A DNA stretch of 64,000 nt, from positions 144,501 to 208,500 of the forward strand of contig NZ_CP049871.1 in NCBI RefSeq assembly GCF_011302055.1, written 5' to 3'. Under the pieces are notes generated by a model. The model was not told the origin of the DNA and did not search any database. It saw only the letters and a list, made by a program, of their open reading frames with translations. Origin of the DNA: Sphingomonas sinipercae (lineage in GTDB: Bacteria; Pseudomonadota; Alphaproteobacteria; Sphingomonadales; Sphingomonadaceae). A program made the position numbers and the translations under genes. Of this stretch, positions 19,950-27,962 are shown piece after piece. Numbering within the stretch: the stretch's first letter is position 1; every line of letters begins with the position of its first letter.

Positions 19950-20855
19950 TTGAAGCTCGCGGTCACCGGCGGCACCGGCTTCGTCGGATCCCACTTCATC
20001 GATGGCGCAACCGCCGCCGGTCACGAGATCCGGGCGCTCGCCCGCCGCCCACAGCCAGGCCGCGCTGGCGTCGAATGGATGGAAGGCTCGCTCGAATCGT
20101 CGGATTCGCTGCACGAATTGGTCCGCGACACGGACGCGGTCGTGCATATCGCAGGAGTCATCAACGCGCCCAACGCCGCCGGCTTCCAGGCGGGCAATGT
20201 TGCTGGAACCCTGACAATGCTCGCGGCCGCGACAGCGGCCGGCACCCAGCGGTTCGTCCATGTTTCATCCCTCGCCGCACGCGAGCCCGGCCTTTCGCTG
20301 TACGGCGCATCGAAGGCGCGGGCGGAGGAATTGGTCAGGGAATCGGGGCTCAACTGGGCGATGGTCCGGCCGCCCGCGGTTTACGGCCCCGGCGACCGTG
20401 AGACGCTCGAGCTGTTCAAGATGGCCAAGCTCGGCCTGATGCTGTTGCCGCCGCCCGGCCGGGTGTCGATGATCCACGTCGGCGACCTTGCGGCCTTGCT
20501 GCTCAAGCTCGCGACGCACGACCAGCCAAGCCGGGCGATGTTCGAAGCGGACGACGGCAGGACCCAAGGCTGGTCGCATCGCGAAATGGCGGCCGCGATC
20601 GGCGCGGCCGTGGGTCGGCGGAATGTGGCGCTGTCGGTGCCCGGATCGGTGTTGCGCGGCGCCGCCCGGCTCGACCGGCTTTTCCGCCGCGGCCGCGCCA
20701 AGCTCACCCCGGACCGCGCCGCTTACTTCAACCATCCCGATTGGGTCGCGAGCGCCGAGATGCGTCCGCCAGCCGGACTGTGGCGAGCGGCGATCGACAC
20801 CGCTTCCGGACTGGCCGACACCGCTCGCTGGTACGAGCGCGAAGGCTGGCTGTAG
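19950..20855 (+). CDS. NAD-dependent epimerase/dehydratase-family protein, probable ceramide reductase (CerR-like)
   Basis: 301 residues. It is an extended SDR: NAD motif GGTGFVG (residues 7-13), VHVSSLAA serine region, and the YGASKARAEE Tyr-Lys pair, followed by MVRPPAVYGPGD. The start is TTG at 19950, giving (M)KLAVTGGTGFVGSH. In Caulobacter an epimerase-like SDR named CerR, encoded near spt and an acyl carrier protein gene, reduces 3-keto-dihydroceramide. The acp and spt genes next door make that the best guess here. The family alone would only say NAD-dependent oxidoreductase, so the specific role is an inference from context. Confidence 0.75.
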   Translation: MKLAVTGGTGFVGSHFIDGATAAGHEIRALARRPQPGRAGVEWMEGSLESSDSLHELVRDTDAVVHIAGVINAPNAAGFQAGNVAGTLTMLAAATAAGTQRFVHVSSLAAREPGLSLYGASKARAEELVRESGLNWAMVRPPAVYGPGDRETLELFKMAKLGLMLLPPPGRVSMIHVGDLAALLLKLATHDQPSRAMFEADDGRTQGWSHREMAAAIGAAVGRRNVALSVPGSVLRGAARLDRLFRRGRAKLTPDRAAYFNHPDWVASAEMRPPAGLWRAAIDTASGLADTARWYEREGWL

Positions 20856-20916
20856 CCCGCCCTGTTTGCGCCCCAATGCGTTGCGATAGCGCCCGCCGCC
20901 GCATAGGGACTTCACC

Positions 20917-21165
20917 ATGACCGACCGAGACGAAATGTACGCCCAGATCCTCAAGCTGATCGAGCCGTTCAATAAGAAGGGCGCCGAGGTCAGCGAGGCC
21001 ACCCGATTCCAGCAGGACCTGGAATGGGACAGCCTGACGGTGATGGATTTCGTCGCCTCGGTCGAGGACGAGTTCGATATCCTGATCAGCATGAACAAGG
21101 CAGCCGAGATCGAGACCGTCGGCCAACTGGTCGATGCCGTCGAGCAGCTGCAGGCGGAACGGTGA
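20917..21165 (+). CDS. Acyl carrier protein dedicated to sphingolipid synthesis
   Basis: 82 residues. It has the four-helix ACP pattern and the phosphopantetheine site DSL with Ser39 (LEWDSLTVMDFV). The usual housekeeping acpP is elsewhere: this one lies between a CerR-like gene and spt and overlaps spt by four bases (GTGA). In Caulobacter a comparable carrier delivers the acyl chain used by serine palmitoyltransferase. Sequence shows the carrier; the dedication to Spt is inferred from coupling. Confidence 0.88.
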   Translation: MTDRDEMYAQILKLIEPFNKKGAEVSEATRFQQDLEWDSLTVMDFVASVEDEFDILISMNKAAEIETVGQLVDAVEQLQAER

Positions 21166-22421
21166 CCGATCCCGGCCTGGAGATGACCGCAGGCGGCGCG
21201 CCCGAGGGCGGCGGGAACGACCTGTTTTCCAAGTTCGATCCGTTGATCCAGATGCGCGCCCAATTGCTGGAAGGCGGCGTCACCGATCCGTTCAACCTGG
21301 TCATGGAGCGGGTGGAAAGCCCGACCGTCGCCATCTGCAACGGCAAGCGGACGATCCTGCTCGGCACCTACAATTACATGGGCATGACCTTCGACCCGGA
21401 TGTGATTGCCGCGGGCAAGAAGGCGCTCGACGAGTTCGGGTCCGGCACCACGGGCAGCCGAGTACTCAATGGGACCTACCTAGGCCACCGCGAAGTCGAA
21501 GCGGCGCTGCGCGAGTTTTACGCGATGGACCATGCGATGGTCTTTTCGACCGGATACCAGGCGAACCTGGGGATCATTTCCACCATTGCGGGCAAGGACG
21601 ATTATGTCGTCCTCGACATCGACAGCCACGCATCCATCTACGACGGGTGCAAGATGGGCGACGCGCAGATTGTCCCGTTTCGCCACAATGACATCGAAGC
21701 GCTCGAAAAGCGGCTGAAGCGGATTCCGGCCGGCGCCGGCAAGCTGGTCGTCCTCGAAGGCGTCTATTCGATGCTTGGCGACATTGCCCCGCTGAAGGAA
21801 ATGGTCGCCGTCGCGAAGGCGAATGGCGCGATGGTGCTGGTCGACGAAGCCCATTCGATGGGGTTCATCGGCGAGAACGGGCGGGGCGTTGCCGAAGCGC
21901 AGGGCGTCATCGACGATGTCGATTTCATCATCGGCACCTTTTCAAAGTCGGTCGGCACCGTCGGCGGCTTTTGCGTTTGCAACCATCCCAAGTTCGAAAT
22001 CCTGCGGCTGGTGTGCCGGCCCTACGTGTTCACCGCCTCGCTGCCGCCGTCGGTCGTGGCCACCGCGGCGACTTCGATCCGCAAGCTGATGGGTGCGCGC
22101 CACAAGCGCGAGCATCTGTGGGAAAATTCGAAGCGCCTGCACGGCGGCTTGAAGCAGCTCGGGTTCCAGCTCGGGACCGAGGAGCCCCAGTCGGCGATCA
22201 TCGCCGTCATCATGCCCGACCTCGAGCGCGGCGCTGCCATGTGGGAAGCACTTCTCCACGAAGGGCTGTACGTCAACCTCGCCCGGCCGCCGGCGACACC
22301 CGCCAACATGACCCTGCTGCGCTGCTCCCTATGCGCGGAGCATACGGCCGAGCAGGTCGGCGAAATCCTCGGCATGTTCGAGGCCGCCGGCCGCGCCACC
22401 GGCATCCTGCCGGCCGCCTAA
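21162..22421 (+). CDS. spt: Serine palmitoyltransferase
   Basis: 419 residues. It condenses L-serine with a palmitoyl thioester to 3-ketosphinganine, the first step of sphingolipid synthesis. It is a PLP alpha-oxoamine synthase. Landmarks are LLGTYNYMGMTFDPDVIAAG, GSGTTGSRVLNG, DSHASIYDGC, VLEGVYSMLGDIAPL, DEAHSMGF and the PLP lysine K262 in GTFSKSVGTVGG. This matches the soluble Sphingomonas enzyme closely. The start is GTG at 21162, overlapping the acp stop. Sphingolipids replace or supplement LPS in sphingomonads, so this gene is a lineage marker. No ceramide synthase gene is in view. Confidence 0.95.
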   Translation: MTDPGLEMTAGGAPEGGGNDLFSKFDPLIQMRAQLLEGGVTDPFNLVMERVESPTVAICNGKRTILLGTYNYMGMTFDPDVIAAGKKALDEFGSGTTGSRVLNGTYLGHREVEAALREFYAMDHAMVFSTGYQANLGIISTIAGKDDYVVLDIDSHASIYDGCKMGDAQIVPFRHNDIEALEKRLKRIPAGAGKLVVLEGVYSMLGDIAPLKEMVAVAKANGAMVLVDEAHSMGFIGENGRGVAEAQGVIDDVDFIIGTFSKSVGTVGGFCVCNHPKFEILRLVCRPYVFTASLPPSVVATAATSIRKLMGARHKREHLWENSKRLHGGLKQLGFQLGTEEPQSAIIAVIMPDLERGAAMWEALLHEGLYVNLARPPATPANMTLLRCSLCAEHTAEQVGEILGMFEAAGRATGILPAA

Positions 22422-22618
22422 CGTTCCTTTTTCGGGCGGCCGCGCTTTCGCGGCGCTGCCGCGTGAAGCTTGATGCCGCGCGCGCCCAGCGCCTCGCGAA
22501 GCAGGATCTCGACCTCCGCATTGACGCTTCGCAAGTCGCTTGCCGCACAGCGCTCGACTGCGGCCCACAGGGCCGGCTCGACGCGCAACGGATAGGCTTT
22601 GCGGGCGTCGGTCACCAA
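22418..22618 (-). CDS. Small ribbon-helix-helix (Arc-like) DNA-binding protein with AT-hook-like tail
   Basis: 66 residues. Residues 7-45 fit a ribbon-helix-helix: a beta strand KAYPLRV, then helices around PALWAAVERCAASD and SVNAEVEILLREAL. The C-terminus is very basic, RKRGRPKKE, with the RGRP core of an AT-hook. It starts four bases after the SPFH gene stop and so forms an operon with it. Proteins of this type are often annotated as Arc-family antitoxins, but there is no toxin gene here. A role as autoregulator at the twin TGATATCA sites upstream of the operon is my inference. Confidence 0.75.
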   Translation of the reverse strand: MVTDARKAYPLRVEPALWAAVERCAASDLRSVNAEVEILLREALGARGIKLHAAAPRKRGRPKKER

Positions 22619-22622
22619 GATC

Positions 22623-23516
22623 CTACTGGTACAGCGTCCCGGTGTTGACCACCGGCTGCGTGTCGCGCTCGCCGCACAGGACGACCATCAGATTCGAAAC
22701 CATCGCAGCTCGGCGTTCGTCGTCGAGCTCGACGACATTCTTGTCGCTGAGCATCTCGAGCGCCATTTCGACCATGCCGACGGCGCCTTCGACCAGCGTC
22801 TTGCGCGCGGCCACGACCGCCTGCGCCTGCTGCCGGCGAAGCATCGCCCCGGCAATTTCCTGCGCGTACGCCAGGTGGGTGAAGCCGCATTCATCGACGG
22901 TGATCCCAGCCACGGACAGCCGCGCGATCAGTTCGCCGCGAAGCTCGCTCCCGACCTGGTCGTGATTGCCGCGCAGGGTGACCTCGAGATGCTCGAAATC
23001 GTCATAGGGGTAGCGGGACCCGATGGTGCGGATTGCCGATTCGACCTGCACCCGCACAAAGGCATGATAATCGTCGATATCGAATAGGGCCTGCGCCGTA
23101 TCGACCACGCGCCAGACGATCTGCGCGGCCATTTCGATCGGATTGCCGCGCAGGTCGTTGACCTTGATCCGTTCGGAAATGAAGTTGTTGGCGCGGACCG
23201 AAACCTTCTTGCGCATCAGCCATGGCAGCACCCAGCGCAGGCCGCTTTTGCGGTCGGTGCCCTGGTAATCGCCGAACAAGGTGATTGCCGCCGCCTGGTT
23301 CGGCTGGAGCATGTAGAAGCCGCTAACGGCCAGGATGAGCAGCAAGACGCCGACAACAACAAGTATGACCGGAAGCCAGCCGGTGCCTTCCCCGACACCC
23401 GTCATTCCGTACACCGCCATCACAATCGCGAGCAGGGCGACGAGCAACATCGGGTAGCCGCTTAGCGACGACGCTTCCCGCTCCTTGGATGTTCTCAGTG
23501 CGATCAGTTCCGCCAT
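22623..23516 (-). CDS. SPFH/band 7 domain membrane protein
   Basis: 297 residues. Two hydrophobic helices lie at about residues 20-40 and 48-70. A band-7/SPFH domain follows from LQPNQAAAITLFGDY through GLRWVLPWL, NNFISERIKVNDLRGNPIE, and a predicted coiled helix with QAQAVVAARKTLVEGA. SPFH proteins form ring-like membrane scaffolds and recruit proteases or lipids. The gene is preceded by an AGGGAGG ribosome site and the twin-palindrome operator. It is followed by the small RHH gene. The partner of this SPFH protein is unknown. Confidence 0.88.
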   Translation of the reverse strand: MAELIALRTSKEREASSLSGYPMLLVALLAIVMAVYGMTGVGEGTGWLPVILVVVGVLLLILAVSGFYMLQPNQAAAITLFGDYQGTDRKSGLRWVLPWLMRKKVSVRANNFISERIKVNDLRGNPIEMAAQIVWRVVDTAQALFDIDDYHAFVRVQVESAIRTIGSRYPYDDFEHLEVTLRGNHDQVGSELRGELIARLSVAGITVDECGFTHLAYAQEIAGAMLRRQQAQAVVAARKTLVEGAVGMVEMALEMLSDKNVVELDDERRAAMVSNLMVVLCGERDTQPVVNTGTLYQ

Positions 23517-23533
23517 GCGTGCCTCCCTTTATT

Positions 23534-23552
23534 TGATATCAATCTGATATCA
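23534..23552 (-). promoter_or_regulatory. Twin TGATATCA operator of the SPFH-RHH operon
   Basis: Two perfect eight-base palindromes, TGATATCA at 23534-23541 and 23545-23552, are separated by ATC, so their centres are 11 bases apart (one helical turn). They lie 18 bases before the SPFH start codon in an otherwise GC-rich chromosome. This is the layout of an operator for two dimers bound on one DNA face. The ligand is unknown; the RHH protein of the same operon is the first candidate. Confidence 0.65.
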
Positions 23553-23624
23553 TTCTGAAGCCGAGTCAAATCGTTTCGCACGCTGCCCCTTTTAAACTGG
23601 CGGGCGGCGAGCCAAAGCGACGGG

Positions 23625-24557
23625 ATGGCTGATCAAGACTGGAAGCTGGTCGTTCACGGTGGCGCCGGAGTCATCGAACTGGAACGAATCTCATTCGAGC
23701 GCGACCGTATGATCCGGGCCGCCCTTGATGCCGCGCTGCAGCAGGGGTCGGCGGTGCTGTCCGGTGCCGGCACCGCCGTCGCCGCCGTCGAAGCGGCGGT
23801 GCGGATCCTGGAGGACGATCCGAGCTTCAACGCCGGCCGCGGCGCCGTGCTTACCTACGACGGACGCATCGAACTCGACGCGTCGATCATGGACGGGCGC
23901 GATCGTTCCGCCGGGGCGGTCACCGGCATCTGCGCCAGCCGTAGCCCGGTCAGCCTGGCGCGGACGGTGATGGAGGAGAGCGACCACGTCTTCCTCAGCG
24001 GTCCCGAAGCCGATGCTTTCGGGCGCGAGCATGGCATCGAGCAGGTCGACCCCAGTTTTTTCGAAACCGAGTTTCGCCGCAAGCAACTTGCCGAGCTGAA
24101 GTCGAAGCGGGCGAGCGCGCTCGACATCGAATATAAATATGGGACGGTCGGCGCCGTCGCGCTCGACCGGCAGGGCAATGTGGCCGCCGCCACCTCGACC
24201 GGCGGCATGACCGGCAAGCGCTGGGGCCGGATCGGCGATTCGCCGCTCATCGGGGCCGGGACTTACGCGGACAACCGCGCCGGCGCGGTGTCGGCCACCG
24301 GCTGGGGCGAATATTTCATCCGTGCCGGGGTCGCGCACGAAATCTGCGCCCGGATGCGCCTTTCCGGCGTGTCGGGTCAGGAAGCCGCCGACGCGGTCAT
24401 GCGTGACGTGAAGGAGCTCGGCGGCGAAGGCGGGGTCATCGTCGTCAGCGCGGCCGGCGAAATGATCTACGCGTTCAACACGCCGGGCATGTACCGGGGC
24501 CGGGCCGACAGCGGCGGCCGTTCGGTCGCGCTCTATTCCGAAGATGAGGAACGGTAA
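23625..24557 (+). CDS. iaaA: Isoaspartyl peptidase/L-asparaginase, Ntn-hydrolase type
   Basis: 310 residues, the usual length. It cleaves isoaspartyl dipeptides and asparagine. The N-terminal subunit begins WKLVVHGGAGVIE and has FNAGRGAVLTYDG. The autocleavage and nucleophile Thr174 lies in YGTVGAVALD. The substrate pocket has TSTGGMTGKRWGRIGDSP and GTYADNRAGAVSATGWGE. The precursor self-cleaves before Thr174 into alpha and beta chains. It is divergent from the SPFH operon. Its last 25 bases overlap the convergent FemAB-like gene. Confidence 0.93.
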   Translation: MADQDWKLVVHGGAGVIELERISFERDRMIRAALDAALQQGSAVLSGAGTAVAAVEAAVRILEDDPSFNAGRGAVLTYDGRIELDASIMDGRDRSAGAVTGICASRSPVSLARTVMEESDHVFLSGPEADAFGREHGIEQVDPSFFETEFRRKQLAELKSKRASALDIEYKYGTVGAVALDRQGNVAAATSTGGMTGKRWGRIGDSPLIGAGTYADNRAGAVSATGWGEYFIRAGVAHEICARMRLSGVSGQEAADAVMRDVKELGGEGGVIVVSAAGEMIYAFNTPGMYRGRADSGGRSVALYSEDEER

Positions 24558-25669
24558 GGCAGGTCCTGCCGCATCAGCCCGGCCTCAACCGCGACGGCCG
24601 CGCGTTCCTGGTCGAGGAAGTCGGCGATCGCGTCGCGAAAGCTTCGATTCGGGATGAAGTGCGCCGACTGTGTGATGACCGGCTCATAGCCCCGCGCCAG
24701 CTTGTGTTCGCCTTGGGCGCCCGCCTGCACCCAATCGAGCCCATGGTCGATCGCCCATTCGATCGCCTGATAGTAACTGAGCTCGAAGTGCAGGAACCGC
24801 ACGTCTTCGATGGCGCCCCAATAGCGCCCGTAAAGCGCGTCCGGCCCGACCACGTTGAGCGCACCCGCAATCGGCACGCCGTCCCGATCGGCGAGGAATA
24901 GCAGCAAGCGGTCGCCAATCGATTTGCCGATGAGATCGAAAAAGGCGCGGGTCAGGTACGGATGGCCCCACTTGCGGCTGCCGGTGTCCTGGTAGAAGCG
25001 CCACATCGCGTCCCATTCGGTTGGGCCGATCTCATCGCCGCGCAGCGCCTGGAATTGCAGGCCCTCGCGAGCAGCGGCCCGCTCCTTGCGGATCGCTTTG
25101 CGCTTGCGGCTACTCAGCGAGAGCAGGAAATCGTCGAAGCTGCCGAACCCGCGGTTCGACCAGTGGTATTGGATGCCGTCGCGGATCAGCCAGCCGCGCT
25201 CCCGGCAAGCGGCGGCATCGGCCTGCTCGAGGAAGGTGACATGCGCCGATGACAGCTGGTTTTGAGTGGCGACGGCCTCCAGCGCCGAAAGCAGCTGCTG
25301 CGGACGGGTGCCGAGCAGGCGCGGCCCGGGGACGGGCGTGAACGGCACCGCCACCTGCAGCTTGGGATAATAAGCGCCGCCGGCCCGTTCCCAAGCGTCG
25401 GCCCAGCCATGGTCGAACACATATTCGCCCTGGCTGTGAGTCTTCAGATAGGTCGGCGCAGCGGCGGCAATGCGGCCATCCTCGCTTTCGATCAGGATCG
25501 GCGCCGGGGTCCAGCCGGTGCCGGGGCCGACGCTTCCCGAATCTTCCAGCGCCGCGAGGAAGGCGTGGCTGACGAAGGGATGCGCGCCGGCAACCCGGTC
25601 CCAGTCGGTGGGATCGATGCTGGAAACACCCGTCGCGATTCGGGCGATGACGTCGTCGCGGTCGGCCAC
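24533..25669 (-). CDS. FemAB-like/peptidogalycan-type GNAT protein (PF04339 type)
   Basis: 378 residues. The family signatures are HPFVSHAFLAALEDSG near the N-terminus, YLKTHSQGEYVFDHGWADA, FLLSLSSRKRKAIRKER, HPYLTRAFFDLI, and LHFELSYYQAIEWAI with AGAQGEHKLARGYEP at the end. The fold is a double GNAT like FemABX peptidyl transferases. The biochemical role of this group is not established. It is the last gene of a four-gene minus-strand operon (DUF3572, SDR, RidA, this gene). The 3' end overlaps iaaA by 25 bases. Confidence 0.82.
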   Translation of the reverse strand: MADRDDVIARIATGVSSIDPTDWDRVAGAHPFVSHAFLAALEDSGSVGPGTGWTPAPILIESEDGRIAAAAPTYLKTHSQGEYVFDHGWADAWERAGGAYYPKLQVAVPFTPVPGPRLLGTRPQQLLSALEAVATQNQLSSAHVTFLEQADAAACRERGWLIRDGIQYHWSNRGFGSFDDFLLSLSSRKRKAIRKERAAAREGLQFQALRGDEIGPTEWDAMWRFYQDTGSRKWGHPYLTRAFFDLIGKSIGDRLLLFLADRDGVPIAGALNVVGPDALYGRYWGAIEDVRFLHFELSYYQAIEWAIDHGLDWVQAGAQGEHKLARGYEPVITQSAHFIPNRSFRDAIADFLDQERAAVAVEAGLMRQDLPYRSSSSE

Positions 25670-25698
25670 TTGGCTGGCGCTAGGCCGCGCCGCCTGAA

Positions 25699-26157
25699 CT
25701 AGGCTTTGACGGCGACGATTGCATCCACTTCAACCGCGACCCCGAGCGGCAGCGACGGCGCACCGACGGCGGCGCGGGCGTGGCGGCCGGCTTCGCCGAA
25801 AACCTGTTCCATCAGGTCGCTGGCGCCGTTGCCGACCTTGGGCTGGTCGGTGAAGTCCGGGGTGCAATTGACGAACACGCCAAGCTTGACGATCCGTTCG
25901 ACGCGATCAAGCGAGCCGAGCGCGGCCTTGAGCTGCGCGAGCACCATCAGGCCGCAGGCGCGCGCCGCCTTCTGCCCCGCTTCGACATCCATCCCGTCGC
26001 CAAGCTTGCCGGTGATCATCTGGCCGTTCTCGTTGGAGACCTGGCCCGAGACATGGGCGAAGCCGCCGGCGACGACGACCGGGACGTAGGATGCGACTGG
26101 GGCCGCGGGCTGCGGAAGGGTGATGCCGAGTTCGGCGAGGCGCTGGTCGATGCTCAT
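25699..26157 (-). CDS. RidA/YjgF/YER057c/UK114-family protein
   Basis: 152 residues. The conserved parts are VVAGGFAHVSGQVSN, the long-form VERIVKLGVFVNCTPDFTDQPKV and HARAAVGAPSLPLGVAVEVDAIV. The arginine that binds the imine in RidA is present in HARAAVG. RidA proteins hydrolyse reactive enamines and imines made by PLP enzymes. This longer subgroup may have other substrates. I chose ATG 26157 (MSIDQRLAEL). It lies 32 bases after an SDR and 29 before the FemAB-like gene on the same strand. Confidence 0.88.
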   Translation of the reverse strand: MSIDQRLAELGITLPQPAAPVASYVPVVVAGGFAHVSGQVSNENGQMITGKLGDGMDVEAGQKAARACGLMVLAQLKAALGSLDRVERIVKLGVFVNCTPDFTDQPKVGNGASDLMEQVFGEAGRHARAAVGAPSLPLGVAVEVDAIVAVKA

Positions 26158-26189
26158 GCCCTCGCCTGTGGCCAGTCGCGCCGCTTGAA

Positions 26190-26936
26190 TCAACCCTTCC
26201 GCTCGACCGCAAAGCCAGCGAAGCTCTGGCTGGTTGGCATCAGCTCGAGCGTGTTGATGTTGAGGTGCGGCGGCAGGTTGGCGACCCACCAGATGGTCTC
26301 GGCAATGTCCGCCGCCGACATCGGATCCATGTTGGCATAAAGGGCGTTCGATGCCGCCTGGTCGCCGCCGGTGCGGACGATGGTGAACTCTGTTTCGACC
26401 ATGCCCGGCTCGATCGAGGTTACGCGGACGCCGGTCCCCGCCAGGTCGCAGCGAAGGTCGAGCGAAAACTGCCGGACGAAGGCCTTGCTGCCGCCATAGA
26501 CCGCGCCGCCACGGTAGGGATAGGTCGCGGCGACCGAGGACAGGTTGATCACCGCCCCCTTCCGCTCGACCAGTTTGGGCAACAGCGCGCGGGTTAGCGC
26601 GACCAGGCCGGTGATGTTGGTCTGGATGACGTTTTCCAGCCCGGCGTAATCGGCGTCCTGCAACGGGCTCATCGGCGGGGCGAGGCCGGCATTGTTCAAC
26701 AGCAGGTCGATCGCGCCCCATTCGCCCGACAGCTTGGCGCACTCCAGCAGCGCGTCCGTGTCGCGCATGTCCAGTTCGAGCGGCAGACAGGCATCGCCCA
26801 GTTCGTCGGCCAGCGCGCGCAACCGGTCTCCGCGGCGGCCGGTCGCGATCACCCGCCAGCCGTCGCTTGCGAACCGCCTGGCCGAAGCCTGCCCGATCCC
26901 CGCCGTTGCGCCGGTAATGAAGATCGTCTTGCTCAT
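26190..26936 (-). CDS. Short-chain dehydrogenase (YdfG-like)
   Basis: 248 residues, classical SDR. The cofactor motif is TGATAGIG (residues 8-15), the NNAG motif follows, and the catalytic site has Ser in NLSSVAA and YGGSK with Tyr and Lys. The arginine at the end of beta-strand 2 (TGRRGDRL) points to NADPH. It resembles E. coli YdfG, which reduces malonic semialdehyde and oxidises 3-hydroxy acids or L-allo-threonine. The substrate here is not certain. The start overlaps the DUF3572 gene stop by four bases. Confidence 0.87.
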   Translation of the reverse strand: MSKTIFITGATAGIGQASARRFASDGWRVIATGRRGDRLRALADELGDACLPLELDMRDTDALLECAKLSGEWGAIDLLLNNAGLAPPMSPLQDADYAGLENVIQTNITGLVALTRALLPKLVERKGAVINLSSVAATYPYRGGAVYGGSKAFVRQFSLDLRCDLAGTGVRVTSIEPGMVETEFTIVRTGGDQAASNALYANMDPMSAADIAETIWWVANLPPHLNINTLELMPTSQSFAGFAVERKG

Positions 26937-27205
26937 TGTTCCTCCTCCAGCGTCCGGCGGGCCTTTACCAGCGCCTGTGCCGAACAGCCGATCTCGCCCG
27001 CCACCGCAAGCAGGTCGGGCTCATGGGCCTCCAGAAAGGCAAGGAAAGCGGCAAGCAGTGCGGGTTCCGCGGCGCGGGCCCGCATCTCATCCGGGGACAG
27101 GCCGCTAAGCTCAAGGAACCGCTGTGCTTTTCGTTCGTCGGAAAGTGTCGCGGCAAGCGCGGTCAACGCCAGCGCGGTCGCGTCTGTTGGAGATGAAGAC
27201 GGCAT
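26933..27205 (-). CDS. DUF3572-family protein
   Basis: 90 residues, helical, no known function. The recognisable stretch is RFLELSGLSPDEMRARA followed by LAAFLAFLEAHEPDLLAVA. The family is widespread in alphaproteobacteria and is often found beside divK, as here: divK starts divergently about 36 bases away. It heads the operon with the SDR, RidA and FemAB-like genes. It has no signal peptide or membrane helix. Confidence 0.8.
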   Translation of the reverse strand: MPSSSPTDATALALTALAATLSDERKAQRFLELSGLSPDEMRARAAEPALLAAFLAFLEAHEPDLLAVAGEIGCSAQALVKARRTLEEEQ

Positions 27206-27241
27206 CGCTTAGATTAGTCAGCGTTAGGAGTGGAAAGCAGC

Positions 27242-27643
27242 TTGGCCAAGATTTTGATCGTCGAGGACAATGCGTTGAACATCAAGCTGTTCTGCGATCT
27301 CCTCGCCGCGCATGGCCATGATGCGCAGGCAGTGACGGACAGCCGCCAGGCGTTGGAGCGAGCGCGGGCGTTCCGGCCGGACCTAGTCATCACCGATATC
27401 CAGCTGCCGCATGTAAGCGGGCTGGAGCTGATCCAGGCGATTCGCGGCGATCAAGACCTTGAGACCGTGCCGATCATGGCCGTGACCGCTTATGCGGCGG
27501 CATCGGACGAAGAGCGAATCCGCGCGGCCGGCGCGGAAGCCTATGTATCCAAACCGATTTCGGTGGCGAAATTCGTTGCCCAGGTCGACGAGCTGCTGGG
27601 CACCCAGAGCGTCCTGAAGACGCCCGAGCCAGAGGCTACTTGA
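27242..27643 (+). CDS. divK: Single-domain response regulator DivK-like
   Basis: 133 residues, receiver domain only. The acidic pair is E8/D9 in KILIVEDN, the phosphate acceptor is D52 in [13 protein letters not shown], and the conserved Lys lies in YVSKPIS. DivK is a cytoplasmic cell-cycle regulator in alphaproteobacteria, phosphorylated by histidine kinases such as DivJ and PleC. The start is not certain: TTG at 27242 gives the usual [10 protein letters not shown], and GTG at 27230 would add four residues. Neither pleD nor the kinases are in view. The stop overlaps rpmG by eight bases on the other strand. Confidence 0.85.
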   Translation: MAKILIVEDNALNIKLFCDLLAAHGHDAQAVTDSRQALERARAFRPDLVITDIQLPHVSGLELIQAIRGDQDLETVPIMAVTAYAAASDEERIRAAGAEAYVSKPISVAKFVAQVDELLGTQSVLKTPEPEAT

Positions 27644-27803
27644 TCTTCGCTTCTTTGAAGTCGACGTGCTTGCGGACGACCGGGTCGTACTTGCGCATGC
27701 TCATCTTTTCCGTCTGAGTCCGCGGATTCTTCTTGGTCACGTAGAAGAAGCCGGTGTCGGCGCTGCTGACGAGCTTGATCTTGACGGTTGCCGGCTTGGC
27801 CAT
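27636..27803 (-). CDS. rpmG: 50S ribosomal protein L33
   Basis: 55 residues, full length. [34 protein letters not shown] and [10 protein letters not shown] are the family signatures. There is no CxxC zinc pair, so it is the cysteine-free type. ATG 27803 gives the native N-terminus; the longer open frame upstream is not coding. It is a single gene, convergent with divK. Confidence 0.96.
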   Translation of the reverse strand: MAKPATVKIKLVSSADTGFFYVTKKNPRTQTEKMSMRKYDPVVRKHVDFKEAKIK

Positions 27804-27962
27804 CGGAAGCGTCCCAAATGCTAGAAATGAAGAAAGCGGCACTCAGGAGCGCCGCTCTTGCGGCCGCCACATGGCCGGAGCCGCCATTTTTGTCAAGGCA
27901 ACGAGGCCGTTGAGGGCCTGTTAACCGCTTTGAGCGACTCTGCCTTCAACAGGAGGCGGACA

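Noticed and set aside
22418..23516. Toxin-antitoxin pair with the RHH protein as antitoxin
   Set aside because: The partner gene is an SPFH membrane protein of 297 residues, not a small toxin, and it lies upstream in the operon.
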